Positions 11,892-23,394 of a stretch of DNA of 64,000 bases are shown here, piece after piece. Source of the stretch: Lumbricus terrestris (taxonomy: Eukaryota; Annelida; Clitellata; Crassiclitellata; Lumbricidae); NCBI GenBank assembly GCA_949752735.1, contig OX457043.1, forward strand, positions 37,260,605-37,324,604, given 5' to 3'. The position numbers and the translations under genes were made by a program. The notes under the pieces are model-generated. The model was not told the DNA's origin. It did no database searches and was given only the letters and a program-made list of their open reading frames with translations. Every line of letters starts with the position of its first letter. Within the stretch, counting starts at the first letter, position 1.

Positions 11892-12350
11892 CTAGTCACA
11901 AATTGTAAAAATCAAATTAAGGCATCCTACTTAGAACATGTCAAATTACATTTACAAGAATTATAGTGCATAAGACAAAGAACAGTGCACAGATCTTTCC
12001 TGTTTAATGGATAGCTTTGTGCAGTTCCTTTGACAGACTGAAAATATCATGCTCAGTCATGATCCTACCAATTGTTGGGTTTAGTTTTAAATTCCCATTA
12101 TGAAATTGTCTAACATTATGTGAAACGAGGCGTCAAAACCAGTCACATGTCGTATTTAGACTTTTTTCTTTGGTCATATGACTCATATTCTTCAGTTATT
12201 ACGCTTCATGATACTTTTTTCAGAATCAAAATATCTTTTTTCTAACTGAAGCTATATTCTTTTGAATCTGCAATTTGCTAAATTATAACAATTGAGAAAA
12301 TCGAACTCAAAGTTTTGGAACATTTGTGTCATGAAAATCCTTAGTAACCA
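11892..12350. other. SNW1 intron, no feature
   Basis: AT-rich intronic sequence between the SNW1 exon and the piggyBac relic. I see no coding or transposon signal. Confidence 0.5.
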
Positions 12351-12560
12351 TTAACCCGTTCCCGCCGGATTGGGTCGCTAGCGACCCGAAAACGGGAGGC
12401 GTTGAAGCAGGCTATAAGCTATTTATAATACGCTTCCGTTTTATGTATAAAAAAATCAGTGTTGATAAGCGAAAAATTCCGCACAAGTTGATGTCTTATT
12501 TGTTCACAAAAAGTTATACATTGTGGAGTCCCAAAAAAAGTTTGAAGTTAGGGATAAAAA

Positions 12561-13281
12561 TTGTCCCGAGTTCCTAAGTTTTTGAGGTGTGTCATGAATG
12601 GTTTTGACAATGAATTTTCATCTTTTGACGATTCAATTCTTCCGAGATTTGAATATCGCTGGTGGACAGTGTTTGGGACGCAAACAGTTTCGATTTTAGA
12701 CCGGTCTGATACCGAGTCTTGTCGTTCAGACTTTGCATTGCTAAATGATAGCGAAGTTGGAGAGGTAAGCAAAGGCCAATATTTTCAGTCATGTTTCTTT
12801 CTTGTAATTTCTTGATAGTTATGTTGTAGGCCTAAAAGGCATTTGAATATGCTTGATTGAAAGCAAATCTATGTTTACTGATATTCAATTCAAGCTAAAA
12901 TTTTGTACTGAAAATGGTTTCATGGAATAACTTTATGTGTCCTTTGATCAGCTGATTGACAATGAATGATTGTCTTATCCATTGATCCTATCTAATTCAT
13001 TATAATTTTTTCCATTTCTATGCAGCATATGCAACTGTTGATGATGGCAACACAACCAACAGCATAAGAGGATGAAGCAGTTGTGGTCAACGGTGTGGTC
13101 ATGGTCGAGGTCGTGGCTGTGGTCAAGGTCAAAGTCGTGTTCGCAAAGGTCAACGTCCAAGTGATGAAGTCGATGGAATTACTAAACTAACCGACAGCAA
13201 CTTTTTGACAATGAGGAATGGAACTGGCAAAAAGGCTTTTTCATATAAGGATATTGCCTTTACTAGGACAGTTGGACATTG
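12561..13281 (+). pseudogene. piggyBac transposase N-terminal remnant, probable two exons
   Basis: The open stretch 12561-12768 encodes an acidic segment (SILDRSDTESCRSDF) typical of the N-terminus of piggyBac/PGBD transposases and ends at a plausible donor, GAG|GTAAGC. After about 255 bp a TGCAG acceptor at 13020-13025 leads to a Gly/Arg-rich frame (GHGRGRGCGQGQSRVRKGQ), a low-complexity linker often seen in PGBD proteins, then a stop. No catalytic domain follows. Assignment rests mainly on the surrounding TTAA element; the protein match alone is weak. Confidence 0.45.
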
Positions 13282-13413
13282 AGATCTAGTCTTGTTAGCG
13301 AACTTGACTTGATAGACAACGTCACTGCAAACAGTGCTAACCTTCCACATGTTGATGTTGTACCAAGTCCCTGTAGGTGTCACCCTACTCTTTTTGGTCC
13401 TCTATTAGAATGG

Positions 13414-14085
13414 AACTTTTGTCCATAATGAAATTTGGATTTCATAGCCAGAAGTCTGCTGATTTAGAAAATATTTGCTTTATTATGCTTATTTGTAATC
13501 ATTATTGTCTTCAAATGCAGTGCCGATTTGTGTATCGGTGACTGTTTTTCCTTTGGTATCGTAAGGCCGCTACATAAATGAATAGTTGTTCCCAGTGAAA
13601 TATTGATTTCATAGCCAGAAGTCTGCTGATTCAGAAAATATATACTTTATTATGCCTTCTAGTAAATTTGGTTGAATTGCTGTCCTTCAAATTCATTGTC
13701 GATATTTTTATTAGCGACTGTTTTACCATTTGGCATTATGGCCGCTATGTAAATTAACTATTGTTCCCAATATGAAATCTGGATTACATAGCCAGAAGAC
13801 TTCTGGTTCAGAAAATATATGGTTTAGTATGCTTATTTGTTGCCAATATTGTGCTGTTGACCTTCAAATGCTGTGTGAAATGCTTATCGATGACTGTTTT
13901 CCCTTTTGGTATGCTAAAGGCGCTATATAAATGAATAGTTCTTCACCGTGAAATATTCAATTTAATTCCCTTAAGTTTGCTGATTCATAAAATATATACT
14001 TTATTATGCTTAAGTGTGACCATTGCTGCAGTATTGTTATTCTACCATAGGTACCATAAGTTTTCTAGATATCCCAAAAACAATT
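13414..14085 (+). repeat. ~170-bp tandem repeat, four units, inside piggyBac
   Basis: CATAGCCAGAAG recurs at about 13445, 13611 and 13786, each followed by a CTGATT(T/C)AGAAAATAT segment, then GACTGTTTT and GGCCGCTA-ATAAATGAATAGTT. A fourth diverged partial unit starts near 13949. The period is 166-175 bp. Confidence 0.8.
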
Positions 14086-14289
14086 CAGGCGGGATGGGTT
14101 AATTGATTCTTCTGCATTTGTGCTGGTCAATACATGGCTATATTCTGGATCAAATACATCAAACAGCATGAAAATCGAGCCACTACTTTCCAAATTGTGA
14201 ATGGAATAGCAGGCAACTGCCGAATTGAAGAATACGAATGAATGAATGAATCAAATGTAAACAAACGTGTCCAAAGCGCAGGGACCAGA

Positions 14290-15110
14290 TGCTTTATAGT
14301 TGGGTCAATCTATAAGATGACCAAAAAAATTGCAAGAAAACGTTTTATGATGATTTTCTGGTATCATTAGGTTTGATGATGAACATACTAAAAGTTGCCT
14401 AAAATCGAACCATGCCAAGTGGTCTAATTTTGGTGGGAAAAGGATGGCCGCCAATACCTCCAGGCTTGGAATCTGGAAATGACACTGATAACCATGATTT
14501 TCGTTCTCAGGAGGGTCAAATTAGTTTAGAAATGCATGTTAGCAAATTGTTACATGATTTGCTTCTAAAATTGGATCATGCCAAGTGGTCTAATTTTGGC
14601 GGGAAAAATGGCCGCCAATATCACCAGGCTTGTTAGAAGCAAATCATGTAACAATTTGCTAACATGCATTTCTAGACTAATTTATCCCTCTTGAGAACGA
14701 ACATCGTGGTTAGCAAGCTCGATTTTAAGCGGCTGCATGGGAAAACAAGATGGTGGCCAAAATGGCGGCCTATTGCTTCAAAAGGCTGTTTAGTCAGGTC
14801 AATCTACGAAATGACGAAAAAAAATTGTAAGAAGGCATTTGCAATGATTTTCTCGTGTCTTATGTCTGGTGATGAACATACTAAAAGTTGCCTTAAATCA
14901 GACCATGGCAAGTGGTCCAATTTTGGCAGGAAAAAAATGGCCGCCAATTGGACCAGGCTTGGAATCTGGAAATGACAGTCAGAAGCAAATCATGTAACAA
15001 TTTGCTAACATGCATTTCTAGACTAATTTGACCCTCCTGAGAACGAAAATCATGGTTAGCAAGCTTGATTTTTGCCGGTTGCATGGGAAAACAAGATGGC
15101 GGCCAAGTTG
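14290..15110 (+). repeat. dispersed repeat, same family as 4390-5308
   Basis: Units begin near 14298 and 14797 (GGTCAATCTA..GATGACC/GACG) and contain TATGATGATTTTCTGG-like, GTTGCCT.AAATC, and AACAAGATGG(C/T)GGCC segments. It matches the array near 4.4-5.3 kb closely enough to be the same repeat, in the same orientation as its direct units. Confidence 0.75.
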
Positions 15111-16244
15111 CCAGCCTATTGTTTCAAAAGGTTGCAAGTCTCGTATTGTATGTGATAGGAACACAATTTTGTAATTTAAATTAAGATGTTAGGGTTCTAG
15201 GCATGCAATGGAATCAAAGACACATATGTAGTAGCACTGGAATAAAACCAAAATGACGAAAGAAATGGCGGCCAGAAGGTTGAAATTGCTATAAGTGAAG
15301 TGATGTATTCAATGGAAACATGATTTCGCATTCCAACTTAGCATTTTTTAGGTCACGGAATGCGATGGAATCAACTTCGCAGCTGATGTCAAAGAGCTTT
15401 GCTGATGATCTTTTTCACACGATTGAGAAAGGGAGGTGCGTCGACGGCTGTCGGTCTTCAAAGAGCCGCCGATCGATAGTTGAGCGATTTTCTCAGGCGA
15501 TCTTAGGCGAGGTTGATAGGAAAGAGGGAAGGAGATATACGACTGATTGTCACGGACCGATACAGTCGATAAGACAGGCAGAGGTAGAGAAAGGTACACT
15601 AGGACGGACAAGATATGAACAGGCTGTCAACGTGTAGAGGCGTCTAGTCGTCAAACTCAGTTCAGTTTCAACATGTGTTTTTCTCAGGCGTGTAAGCTGG
15701 CGCCTTGAAGGGAGGAGGTCGCACATGAGTGGCAGATATGGCACGTATCTTCGCGCCTTGGCGCAGCTGTGATCCACCTGTGTACAGTGTGTAGTGACGT
15801 CAGGACGCCGCGTGAAACAAACAGTTTATAAGGAGAACGTGCAAAGAGTGGCCAGTCTTCCATCGGATCTTCAAGGCGATAAGATGTGAGCTCTTGATAA
15901 AGAAATGGCATAGGTACAGAGTATCGGTGAAGCGAGGCTGGATTACAAGCGCCCGTTTGCACTGTATTATTATTGCGTCGTTGATTGGCTCTGGAATAAA
16001 TTGTATGGGATTACTTTTTTATGTCTCACCCTGTACAGTGTACATGAGTTCCAAAAACAATAGCTCAAGAAACTAAAACTTTGGAATGCATATCATTACT
16101 TAAAAATAATATTGTGTATTACTAACAAACAAACAAGTGACCAAATTTATTTAAAAGTAATGTTAATTCAACTAAATGCACATATTTGGTTGTTTTATCA
16201 GCTTTCTCATGTCAATTAATGAATTGTTAATGTTGTAGTCACTA
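15111..16244. other. unclassified block, GC-richer core 15350-15960
   Basis: Sequence from 15350 to 15960 is more GC-rich than its surroundings, but its open frames (for example 15320-15637 plus) have no recognisable domain. It might be an old transposon body; no termini were found. Confidence 0.35.
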
Positions 16245-16600
16245 ATCTCTACTCTAGTCTGGTGCTGCCTGCTAGGCCTTGCTCCTGCCTACCTTTGTGA
16301 GCTCTGTAGTCCTACTCTTAGTGCTCCCCATTTCAGCACCCTTCGTTTGACTGAACAAAACCTGCTCTCAGTCCCTTTTGCTCATACTTCCACTATGCAG
16401 AACCGTGCTTCCTAGGTGGTAGGACCCTCAACATGGAATGGCATTCCTCTGACCCTACGCTCTCTTTCTAAAAGTCCTCCTAAAGCTTTCCTCTCTCATC
16501 TTAAGACAGTTTTATTTGGCTGTGCTGAGGTTGGAAGTGCCTTTAAGCAACCCGCTTGAAGAGGTGCTATATTTAATGAATGATTGAATGAATGAATATA
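16245..16600 (+). mobile_element. CR1-like LINE, 5'-truncated 3' end
   Basis: Translation gives LAPAYLCELCSP, then LLSVPFAHTSTMQNRAS, a stop, VVGPSTWNGIPLTLRSLSK and AFLSHLKTVLFGCAE: the conserved C-terminus of CR1-like ORF2. It ends GAGGTGCTATATTTAATGA with an (AATG)n tail at 16577-16600. It is in the intron between SNW1 exons 11639 and 17368, antisense to the gene. Confidence 0.85.
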
Positions 16601-17367
16601 GCTAGAAATAAAATCTGAAATCAGTCCATGGTAATGTTGAACACTTGAGATGGAGATTTGTTATTTTCAGACATTGTTCAACTAGTCAGAAGTAGTCAGG
16701 ATTTGGTTAATGCAAATGCTCAATATCACAACTGTTTGTGTGTGTTTTATTAACTCAATCAGCAACTTGTAAAGCTAAAAATTACTTTTTTCTGGAATAC
16801 TTTTTGTGGGAATGTGATGCAGCCCTACAGGGAAGTGTTGGGATGGAAAGAAAACTTTTGCAGATTGGATGGGAATGGGAAAACATGCAGAAATTGGGAT
16901 GACTTACTTGCTGCGAGGCAGCAATGGGGGTAGGGATGAGATTGTCTCTGCGTTATATTTCAATTAGCATGTTTAAGGTGAAAGCAGACACAAGACAAGA
17001 GTCTGCAACATATTCTTAGTAAAGCCAACCTGATGTGACATATTGCCCTTTGAAGTGATGTGAAGAAGATTTTTGCTGGGTCAAAATGTTAGCTCACTGT
17101 CCAAGGTAACCTGAACAAGTGTACCTCAGGAGATGTCATACTAATCTAGAACCATTTCACCTTATATCAACAAGCTCCACTGGCTTCTTATCAAGAACAG
17201 AATTAGCTGTGCTAAGTTAGTGGCTTTTGGGATTACAACATAACCTCGAGTTAAGCGCAAGGAGCAAGTTAATGAGTCCACAGCAAACTGAAATGCATTC
17301 CATAAAATAAAATAAACTGCAGAGAAATCAAAGTGTCCAGAGAACTGAGAGAAGCATTTGAGTTTAC
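16601..17367. other. SNW1 intron, no feature
   Basis: AT-rich intron ending at the donor of the 17368-17579 exon. Nothing coding or repetitive was recognised. Confidence 0.5.
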
Positions 17368-17579
17368 CTGAAGCGTGGAGGCTCCATTGGATCCTTCTGG
17401 ACCTCATTCATGTACAATGTTCTTTGCACTGCTCCAGAATTATATCCTGCTCCCTGCTGCACTGAAATAAACCGTACATGGGAGGCAGGTGCTTTCTTCT
17501 CAGCCGCTCTCACAGGCATGGCAGCCGCCATCTTGCTCTGGACAAGTTTTTCCAGAGCAGCTTTAGTTTTCTCTGTATT
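17368..17579 (-). CDS. SNW1: SNW1 exon: start of SNW domain
   Basis: Encodes NTEKTKAALEKLVQSKMAAA, MPVRAAEKKAPASHVRF and QKDPMEPPRF, the stretch just before the SNW signature in SNW1/SKIP. The block MPVRAA..AP..(Y/H)(I/V)R(Y/F) and the invariant QKDPMEPPRF identify it. The acceptor is TTTTTCAG, the donor CAG|GTAAAC; 70 codons plus two bases that finish in the next exon. It joins in phase to the 18099-18191 exon upstream and the 11639-11891 exon downstream. No stops or frameshifts. Confidence 0.96.
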
Positions 17580-17713
17580 CTGAAAAATAGAAAATATTTG
17601 CCTTTCACAAAATTTTGCACCTGCAAGTCCCACACTACAATAAGTGTATGGTCAAATTTCAAATGTATGTTTTAAGTTAACAAACTAAAAAAAAATAAGT
17701 TGAGCTTTTACAG

Positions 17714-18053
17714 CAGCGGTTCCCAACCCGTGACCCGCGGGCCAAAAGTGGCCCGCCAGGCCTGAGAAAATGGCCCCTCATCTCTCAAAGAATTAACAAA
17801 AATATATGAAAAAACTGACAATTTGGACAGGATAGAACACAAAATTATTTTCTACTTCAAATTATTTATTTTGACGTCTATAAATAACATCAAACATTCT
17901 AGTTTGAATCAATTACAACAATTGTATATGCTTTTAGTTAATTCAATTTTAGCCTTGTGGCCCCCTAATGTGCTTCGACTAAGAAAAAGTGGCCCTTGTA
18001 TTCTCGAACTTAGAAAAAGTGGTCCTAAAGTAAAAAAAGGTTGGGAACCACTG
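17714..18053. mobile_element. hAT MITE in a small SNW1 intron
   Basis: A 340-bp element with terminal inverted repeats CAGCGGTTCCCAACC / GGTTGGGAACCACTG and a perfect 8-bp duplication TTTTACAG at 17706-17713 and 18054-18061. CAGNG ends and 8-bp duplications define hAT. It makes up about two thirds of the 519-bp intron between exons 17368-17579 and 18099-18191; without it the intron would be about 170 bp. It is too short to code for transposase. Confidence 0.93.
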
Positions 18054-18098
18054 TTTTACAGCCAGGCGTCTTAAATTGTTTTCATAAATAAAGCATAC

Positions 18099-18191
18099 CT
18101 CTCGAACTTCTTCCTCATTAGGCTTTCTCAAATCTGGGTCATCAACTTCAACTGATTTTGGCACCAAATCAACAAATTTTGAATAAACAAT
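18099..18191 (-). CDS. SNW1: SNW1 exon: SKFVDLVP segment
   Basis: Thirty-one in-phase codons encoding IVYSKFVDLVPKSVEV and DDPDLRKPNEEEVRE. SNW1 proteins carry (V/I)YSK..DLVP followed by an acidic DDPDL(Q/R)(R/K)P linker here. The acceptor is TTTGCAG and the donor GAG|GTATGC. Its upstream partner is the exon at 40001-40162, leaving a 21.8-kb intron between them. Confidence 0.96.
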
Positions 18192-18459
18192 CTGCAAACA
18201 CAAACAAAACACATTACAGTTTTTTCCAGCTAAATACAGGTCAATAGTTAGAAGGACCGTCTATTCAAACCATCTTGCTTCAAACTGGCAGAAGAATAGA
18301 TCTTTCTGTGAAGCAGGTAGGCATGCCTCAGTGTTTTACCGGTTGCGCCAGACCATCAGGAAAGGTAAGAGATCCATCTATTAGTTCCTGTGCAAGAAAT
18401 GTAGGTGTGGGATCTTGCACAGGCATCTTAGGAGGAGAGGTGAAAATAAGTCAATGCAA

Positions 18460-18950
18460 CTAACGCTTGACTTGTGACTTATGGCCCTGGCGAAGCTTCC
18501 GCCCGCATCAGCCGCTCCTTTATGGATAGCCTCCAGTCGTCCCTGTCCTGTGCTCTCCGCGCCGCCTCTCCCACGGTTAGTCCCATCCTCAGGCAGTCCT
18601 CCTCTGCTACATCCATCCATCGCTTTCTGGGTCTGCCTCTTCTCCTCTTCCCATGCACATATCCCTGTAATGCCACCTTTGGGTATCTTCCACCTTGCAT
18701 TCTGACGACATGTCCGAAGTACCGCATTCTTATCGATATTGAAGTTTCTTGATCAATCGGATTGTAGGGCGATTGATCAGATCTCTTCCTCTGTTCAGAT
18801 TTAGCCAGGACCGAGTCCTGTTGCCCGGGAGAGACGACGGGGACGTACTGAACCTCCTCCCCCGAGGAGAGGAAATCGCTTGAAATCGCCGCATTCCGCA
18901 TTAGTGAACGGAGGTGTAGAGTAATCCACAGTAGCACTTCAAAATTCAAA
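18460..18950 (-). mobile_element. RTE-like LINE C-terminal fragment
   Basis: The minus-strand frame 18479-18949 contains the conserved tail of RTE-type ORFs: ISIRMRYFGHVVRMQGG, then GKRRRGRPRKRWMD and RDDWRLSI. This region follows the reverse transcriptase domain. RT itself is absent (5' truncation). It lies in the 21.8-kb SNW1 intron in the same orientation as the gene. Confidence 0.8.
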
Positions 18951-19456
18951 CTTATGAGATCTTATACTACACCATTGTGCACACTGCACAATGCTTATTA
19001 TTAGCATGTGGAGCATAAGCTAATTCTATATGGCTATCATAGATGTTAAGAGTGAATAGTTTACGGGAAAGATTAAGTATTAGTAATAAAAAAAATCAGT
19101 TCAATCAGTAATCATTGGAAAGATGGCCGGACTAAAATATGTGAGTACTGAGAAGAGTCTTCTTTAGGTTCTCTGCCAAGTGGGCAGGTCCAAACGTCCA
19201 ATGTCTTCACCTTTCACTGTGCCATGTCTTCAAGTTCTCTGTATCCCTCCTTCATCATATCATCCCGTCCAGCAATTTTTGTCTAGGTCTTCCTCTGCAG
19301 TCTGCACTTCTTTCCCTCCAATCTTCCTTCAATTATTTCTTTCTGCAGTGAGTTACCTCGCTGCAAATGTCCCACCCAATTCTGTTGTCTTATCTTTATT
19401 GTGTACAGCAGGGATCTTTTCTCTTCTGCCATTGTCAGTACTTCTTTGTTTGTAAC

Positions 19457-20420
19457 GTGTATGTATGTATATGTATGTATATGAACATTTATATAGCGCC
19501 TTACAATAACCTCACGAAGGCGCTTAACGCAGCTACCGGGCAGTTCTGAACAAGTGCGACTTAATTAACTTTGAGAATGTTTCATGGGAAACACGCAACG
19601 CAGCATCACGAATTGCCAAAGGAAGACTGTTCCAGTATGAAGGTCCAATACACGAGAAGGCGCGGTGTGTCCGCATCACTGTACGGGAGCGTGGGACTAT
19701 CAAGTCCCCACGAGTCGCAGAGCGCAGAGACCGACGACCTGGTTGGCTGGAGACGGGAATACAAAGTTCCCGAATGTATTCTGGCGCCAGGCCAACCACT
19801 GACGCTCGTCCCATAACGATGATCTTGAATATCGTTCTGTCCACGACCGGAAGCCAGTGCAGCGTGTCACGCATATATGCTGATATATGCGAGAATTTGG
19901 GCAAATCAGCGACGACTCGGGCGGCACAGTTGAGGACAGACTGAAGCTGGCGTATCCGGCAGTTTGGGAGACCAGCAAGGACGGCATTGCAGAAATCCAG
20001 TCGGTTCAGCACAAACGAGTGGACAAGAGTGGCAGCGGCTTCATGTGATAGATTGCGCCGAACGACTCTGATCTGGCGCAGTTGGTAGAAGCAAGACCTG
20101 CAGAGCGATCCGACATGCTGATCCATGGATAGGTCTTCATCCAGCAGTACTCCCAAGTCCCGAACAACACGCTTGGTCTTCCAGTTTGGGAACGCCGCCT
20201 CAATCGCCTGAGCATCAATCCTTGAGCGTGCCCGACCTGTGCCCAGCCATATGAATTCCGTTTTGTCCGGGTTCAGCCTCAGCCGGTTGGAGGACATCCA
20301 GGTCTGTACTTCTTTAACAATTTCCCGCATTTTTGACACACAGGCCAGTGCACCAGACGGGTGGCATGTTAAGTACAGTTGAGCGTCATCGGCATATAAC
20401 GTGCTTTGGTATATTATCAC
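19457..20420 (-). mobile_element. CR1-like LINE, RT palm to 3' end
   Basis: A 295-codon uninterrupted frame (19533-20420) starts with the RT active-site motif TLYADDAQLYL and runs through HLKL-like NRLRLNPDKTEFIWLG, VRDLGVLLDEDLSM, LRQIRVVRRNL, CAARVVADL, LHWLPV and the terminal AFSCIGPSYWNSLPLAIR block. The 3' UTR ends AGGCGCTATATAAATG with an (ATGT)n-like tail at 19457-19485. It is 5'-truncated inside RT. The open frame shows it is among the youngest LINE copies in the window. It inserted into the RTE-like LINE around it. Confidence 0.88.
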
Positions 20421-20552
20421 TTCTCTCTGTTTTACTCTCTTTCATTTCTTTGATGGCTGCTAGCACTTCCTCCCTCAATATCTCGGGTCCAATGTTCTCA
20501 TTGTCTTCTGTTATCATTTCTTCCATAATCTGCGTGGGTCTTCTTTTTGCTC

Positions 20553-20935
20553 TGATTCATTCATTCATTCACTTTGAAAATTTATATAGTGCCTCTTCAA
20601 GAAAACTACTCAGAGGCGCTCCCAGCCCAGTCACAACTAAAAAAGTAGGATTTGAGAGACTTAAAAAAATACAGGGGAATTTAGCCCAGGCATAAATCGC
20701 AAGGTATGGGGAGGCCATTACAGATAGCAGGACCCACAACAGAAAAGGCTCGGCGCTGTCTAATAGAAGTGCAAGCTCGCAGAACCAAGAGCTCACCTGT
20801 TGCCACAGAGCAAAGAGCGAGCTCGATAGGCTGCAAGGTCGGAGACAGGTCGACAAAGGCTAGACAAGAATGATGGAGCACAAGAAAGAAGGCATCGCTA
20901 AACAAGTAGGAGATGCGCTGATATAGATCTTCCAC
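20553..20935 (-). mobile_element. CR1-like LINE 3' end nested in RTE-like LINE
   Basis: The minus strand encodes ATGELLVLRACTSIRQ-like and RRAFSVVGPAICNGLPIP, the CR1-type C-terminus, followed by GGCACTATATAAATT and an (GAAT)n tail at 20553-20570. Immediately upstream the frame reads EDLYQ, the point where the RTE-like ORF was broken. Confidence 0.8.
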
Positions 20936-21319
20936 ATATTCTTTCCATCTTTCTCTTACTTCTTAAGGATCTTGCAGCATCATTCCATTCTTATCTTGCA
21001 CTGCGGTTCCTCCTCCTCTTGTCTTCTTTTCTGCGATCATCTTCACTGTTTCGTACACTTTTGTCATATCTCCCCTCTTTCTGTAGTTCCTCTAAGTCTC
21101 TACACTGATCTTCCCACCATTGCTCTCTCGCTTTTCTGTTGTTCTTCTCAATTTATTGTTTAATCTTTTACATTCCCGCCTTGCCTTTTCTGTATTCTGA
21201 TGTTTCCACTGTCGTTTTTCCTCCATTCTCTGTAGCATTTCCTCCGTAATCCATGGTTTTCTTGGCAGTGCTCTTTTTGGTGTCCTACTGTTGTTTCTGT
21301 TGTCTCTCTTATAATGATA

Positions 21320-22301
21320 CTAGCTGTGTTACCCGGCTTTGCCCGGGAAATTTTCTCTTTTCGCCTCTACCCCTTTTTTGCCCGCTAAATTTCTACTCAC
21401 CGCATGGAAATTCAAAATGTCCATTTTCAATGTTTATCCTGTTCAAGAGCAACTTCCGATTCGTTTAGGCGTGAAGTTTTACGTCTTTTTAATCGATTAC
21501 TGTGTTTAAATCGTTAAAGTGTGGGATTGTGTTGGTCGTGTGCTCACCATTGTTGCCGCTGAGGTTTCAGAAATAAACGCAAATTTCCTTATAAAAACCC
21601 CCAGAAAAACCCATGCTATTTGTATGAGCGATTCTAGACCCTTTGTTCTAATTAAGTTGGATTTTCGCATGTCGTGTGCGCACGCTCAGCGGCCCCGTGC
21701 CGATTGTGGAGTTTAAAATGAAATTTAGCGGGGAAAAAAATTTTATCACCAGTTTACTTGAATTTCACAGAATATTCATGTGTTGTAACTTGTAAATACA
21801 AAATGTGCAGCTAGCTAAAATAAACAGAGATTTTAATTTGCATAGAAAAACCCAGAAACCCAGACGAAGGGCAAAAAAACAGATCTAGTGGAAAAACCCA
21901 ACTGTGGCACCACTGCGCCTCACAAATAAATTTCAAATTTTAAATATTTCCCCATATCGCTTTTTCTTCGGATTTCTGCCCCATATTCTTTAGTCTATTT
22001 AAAAACTGTACGTGCAAAAATTTGCTTGTCATAGTAAATGAGCGAGTTTAAGACTTAATTGACCAGACTACTACCATGCATCGTTGCAGCGTGGTCACAA
22101 GGCATGGCTAATGGCGTCTGAATAAGTCTCCATACCGAAACTTAGGCCTAAATTGTCCATAATTCGTTCTAAAGTGAATTGAAAGCTGAAAATAGTCGCG
22201 CTGACCCACAAATTTGCATAAAAAGCTAAAAGAAAATGTTCTGTGTTGCGAATAGAAGCTGTCTCTGAGAATTTCTTGGGACGAACATCCATACATACAG
22301 A
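21320..22301 (-). mobile_element. probable nonautonomous Helitron
   Basis: Reverse complement ends GGGCAAAGCCGGGTAACACAG then CTAG, followed by T, the same 3' terminus as other Helitrons in this window (2199, 34561, 44872, 45788). The proposed 5' end TCTGTATGTATGGATG at 22301 is flanked by A|T but is less certain. No coding capacity recognised. Confidence 0.55.
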
Positions 22302-22627
22302 TCTCAGACTTTGATCTTTGTGTGTCTTCCACCTTTCCTCTGTTGTTGCTTCTCCTTTCTCTGAGAAGAGCAAGTTCCCAAAATTGCTTCAAACAGAGAT
22401 AAGCTGCATATGATATTAATGAACATCAATGATGCTTTTCAACTTACTGCTTATTTAGAGTTGAATAATCTGCACCCTGTTTATCAGTCGAGTTTTCATA
22501 AGGGTCATTCTGAGACTCTTCTGGTTCGCCTCTTATTAGATGTATAATTGTATATGGGGTTATTGATAGGTCACAGGTGTCTCTTCTGGCACTGCTTTAC
22601 GTTAGTGCCACCTTTGATTGTGTAGAC

Positions 22628-23346
22628 CAGTGATTTTCAACCGGGGTTCCGCGGAACCCAAGGGTTCCGCAGGCGCCGGCCAGGGGTTCCGCGGCAGTTT
22701 GATAGAAATTTTTATGGCACTAACTGAAATCACATAAGTATCAATAATGAGTAGGTTCTTTCCCAGCCTTGAATCATTCTTGCTTAAAATGACTATTATT
22801 ACGTGAATGTATTATGGTTTTCTATATTTAGGTTAGTCGTTCATTAGCATACTTGTTGTTCGGAAGGACATTCATCCAATCAGAATCTATAGGCTTATAG
22901 ATTACGTTTCCAAATGTCCAGACGGACAAACAAAGCATTTTCAAAATTGGTTTTAAGCTATTTGGACGCTCGAGATCTGTTCTGAGTATAAAACACTAGG
23001 CTTGGTTGATTGTTCTTTTGATCAGTTTATTTTTTAAGAGCCGGTGGGTAAATATTCCATCCAGAAGTAGCCTATAGCGGATATTCAAATTTTTGCAAAC
23101 GTAAAGTCTGAGCCTTAAGTATAATAATAGCCATCTGGGGAATCTTTAACCGACAGTCTGGGCCCCATACTGTCTACGTGTATTTGCTTCTCAGAAAATC
23201 AATTAGATGTGTGAAAAAGAATCAGATGTGTGATCACTGTGACAGAAGCATCAAGTGCCTTCTCAACAAGCGACTGTGTAACCCGTAATGCTACCTTTCA
23301 TGTTACTGAGTTGCGGTCTTGTCAACCTATTTTTTTCACATTAAAC

Positions 23347-23394
<48 letters not shown>

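Larger units (their letters stand above)
12355..14098 (+). mobile_element. piggyBac-type DNA transposon relic with TTAA target duplication
   Basis: The element is flanked by TTAA at 12351-12354 and 14099-14102. Left terminus CCCGTTCCCGCCGGATTG and right terminus (reverse complement) CCCATCCCGCCTGAATTG are inverted repeats beginning CCC, as in piggyBac. The interior holds a degraded transposase N-terminus (next entry) followed by tandem repeats. The catalytic DDD core is missing, so the copy is nonautonomous. It lies in the SNW1 intron between exons 11639-11891 and 17368-17579. Confidence 0.75.
19170..21300 (-). mobile_element. RTE-like LINE split by two CR1-like insertions
   Basis: On the minus strand, 21290-20936 encodes an RTE linker (KPWITEEMLQRMEEKRQWK .. 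ERWKEYVEDLYQ), 20552-20421 continues with GPEILREEVLAAIKEMKES at the start of RT, and 19457-19170 encodes a later KIRQQNWVGHLQR-like segment. CR1-like LINE pieces at 20553-20935 and 19457-20420 separate these parts. Most of the RT core is missing between the last two parts, so a deletion accompanied or followed the insertion. Multiple stops; dead. Confidence 0.7.
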
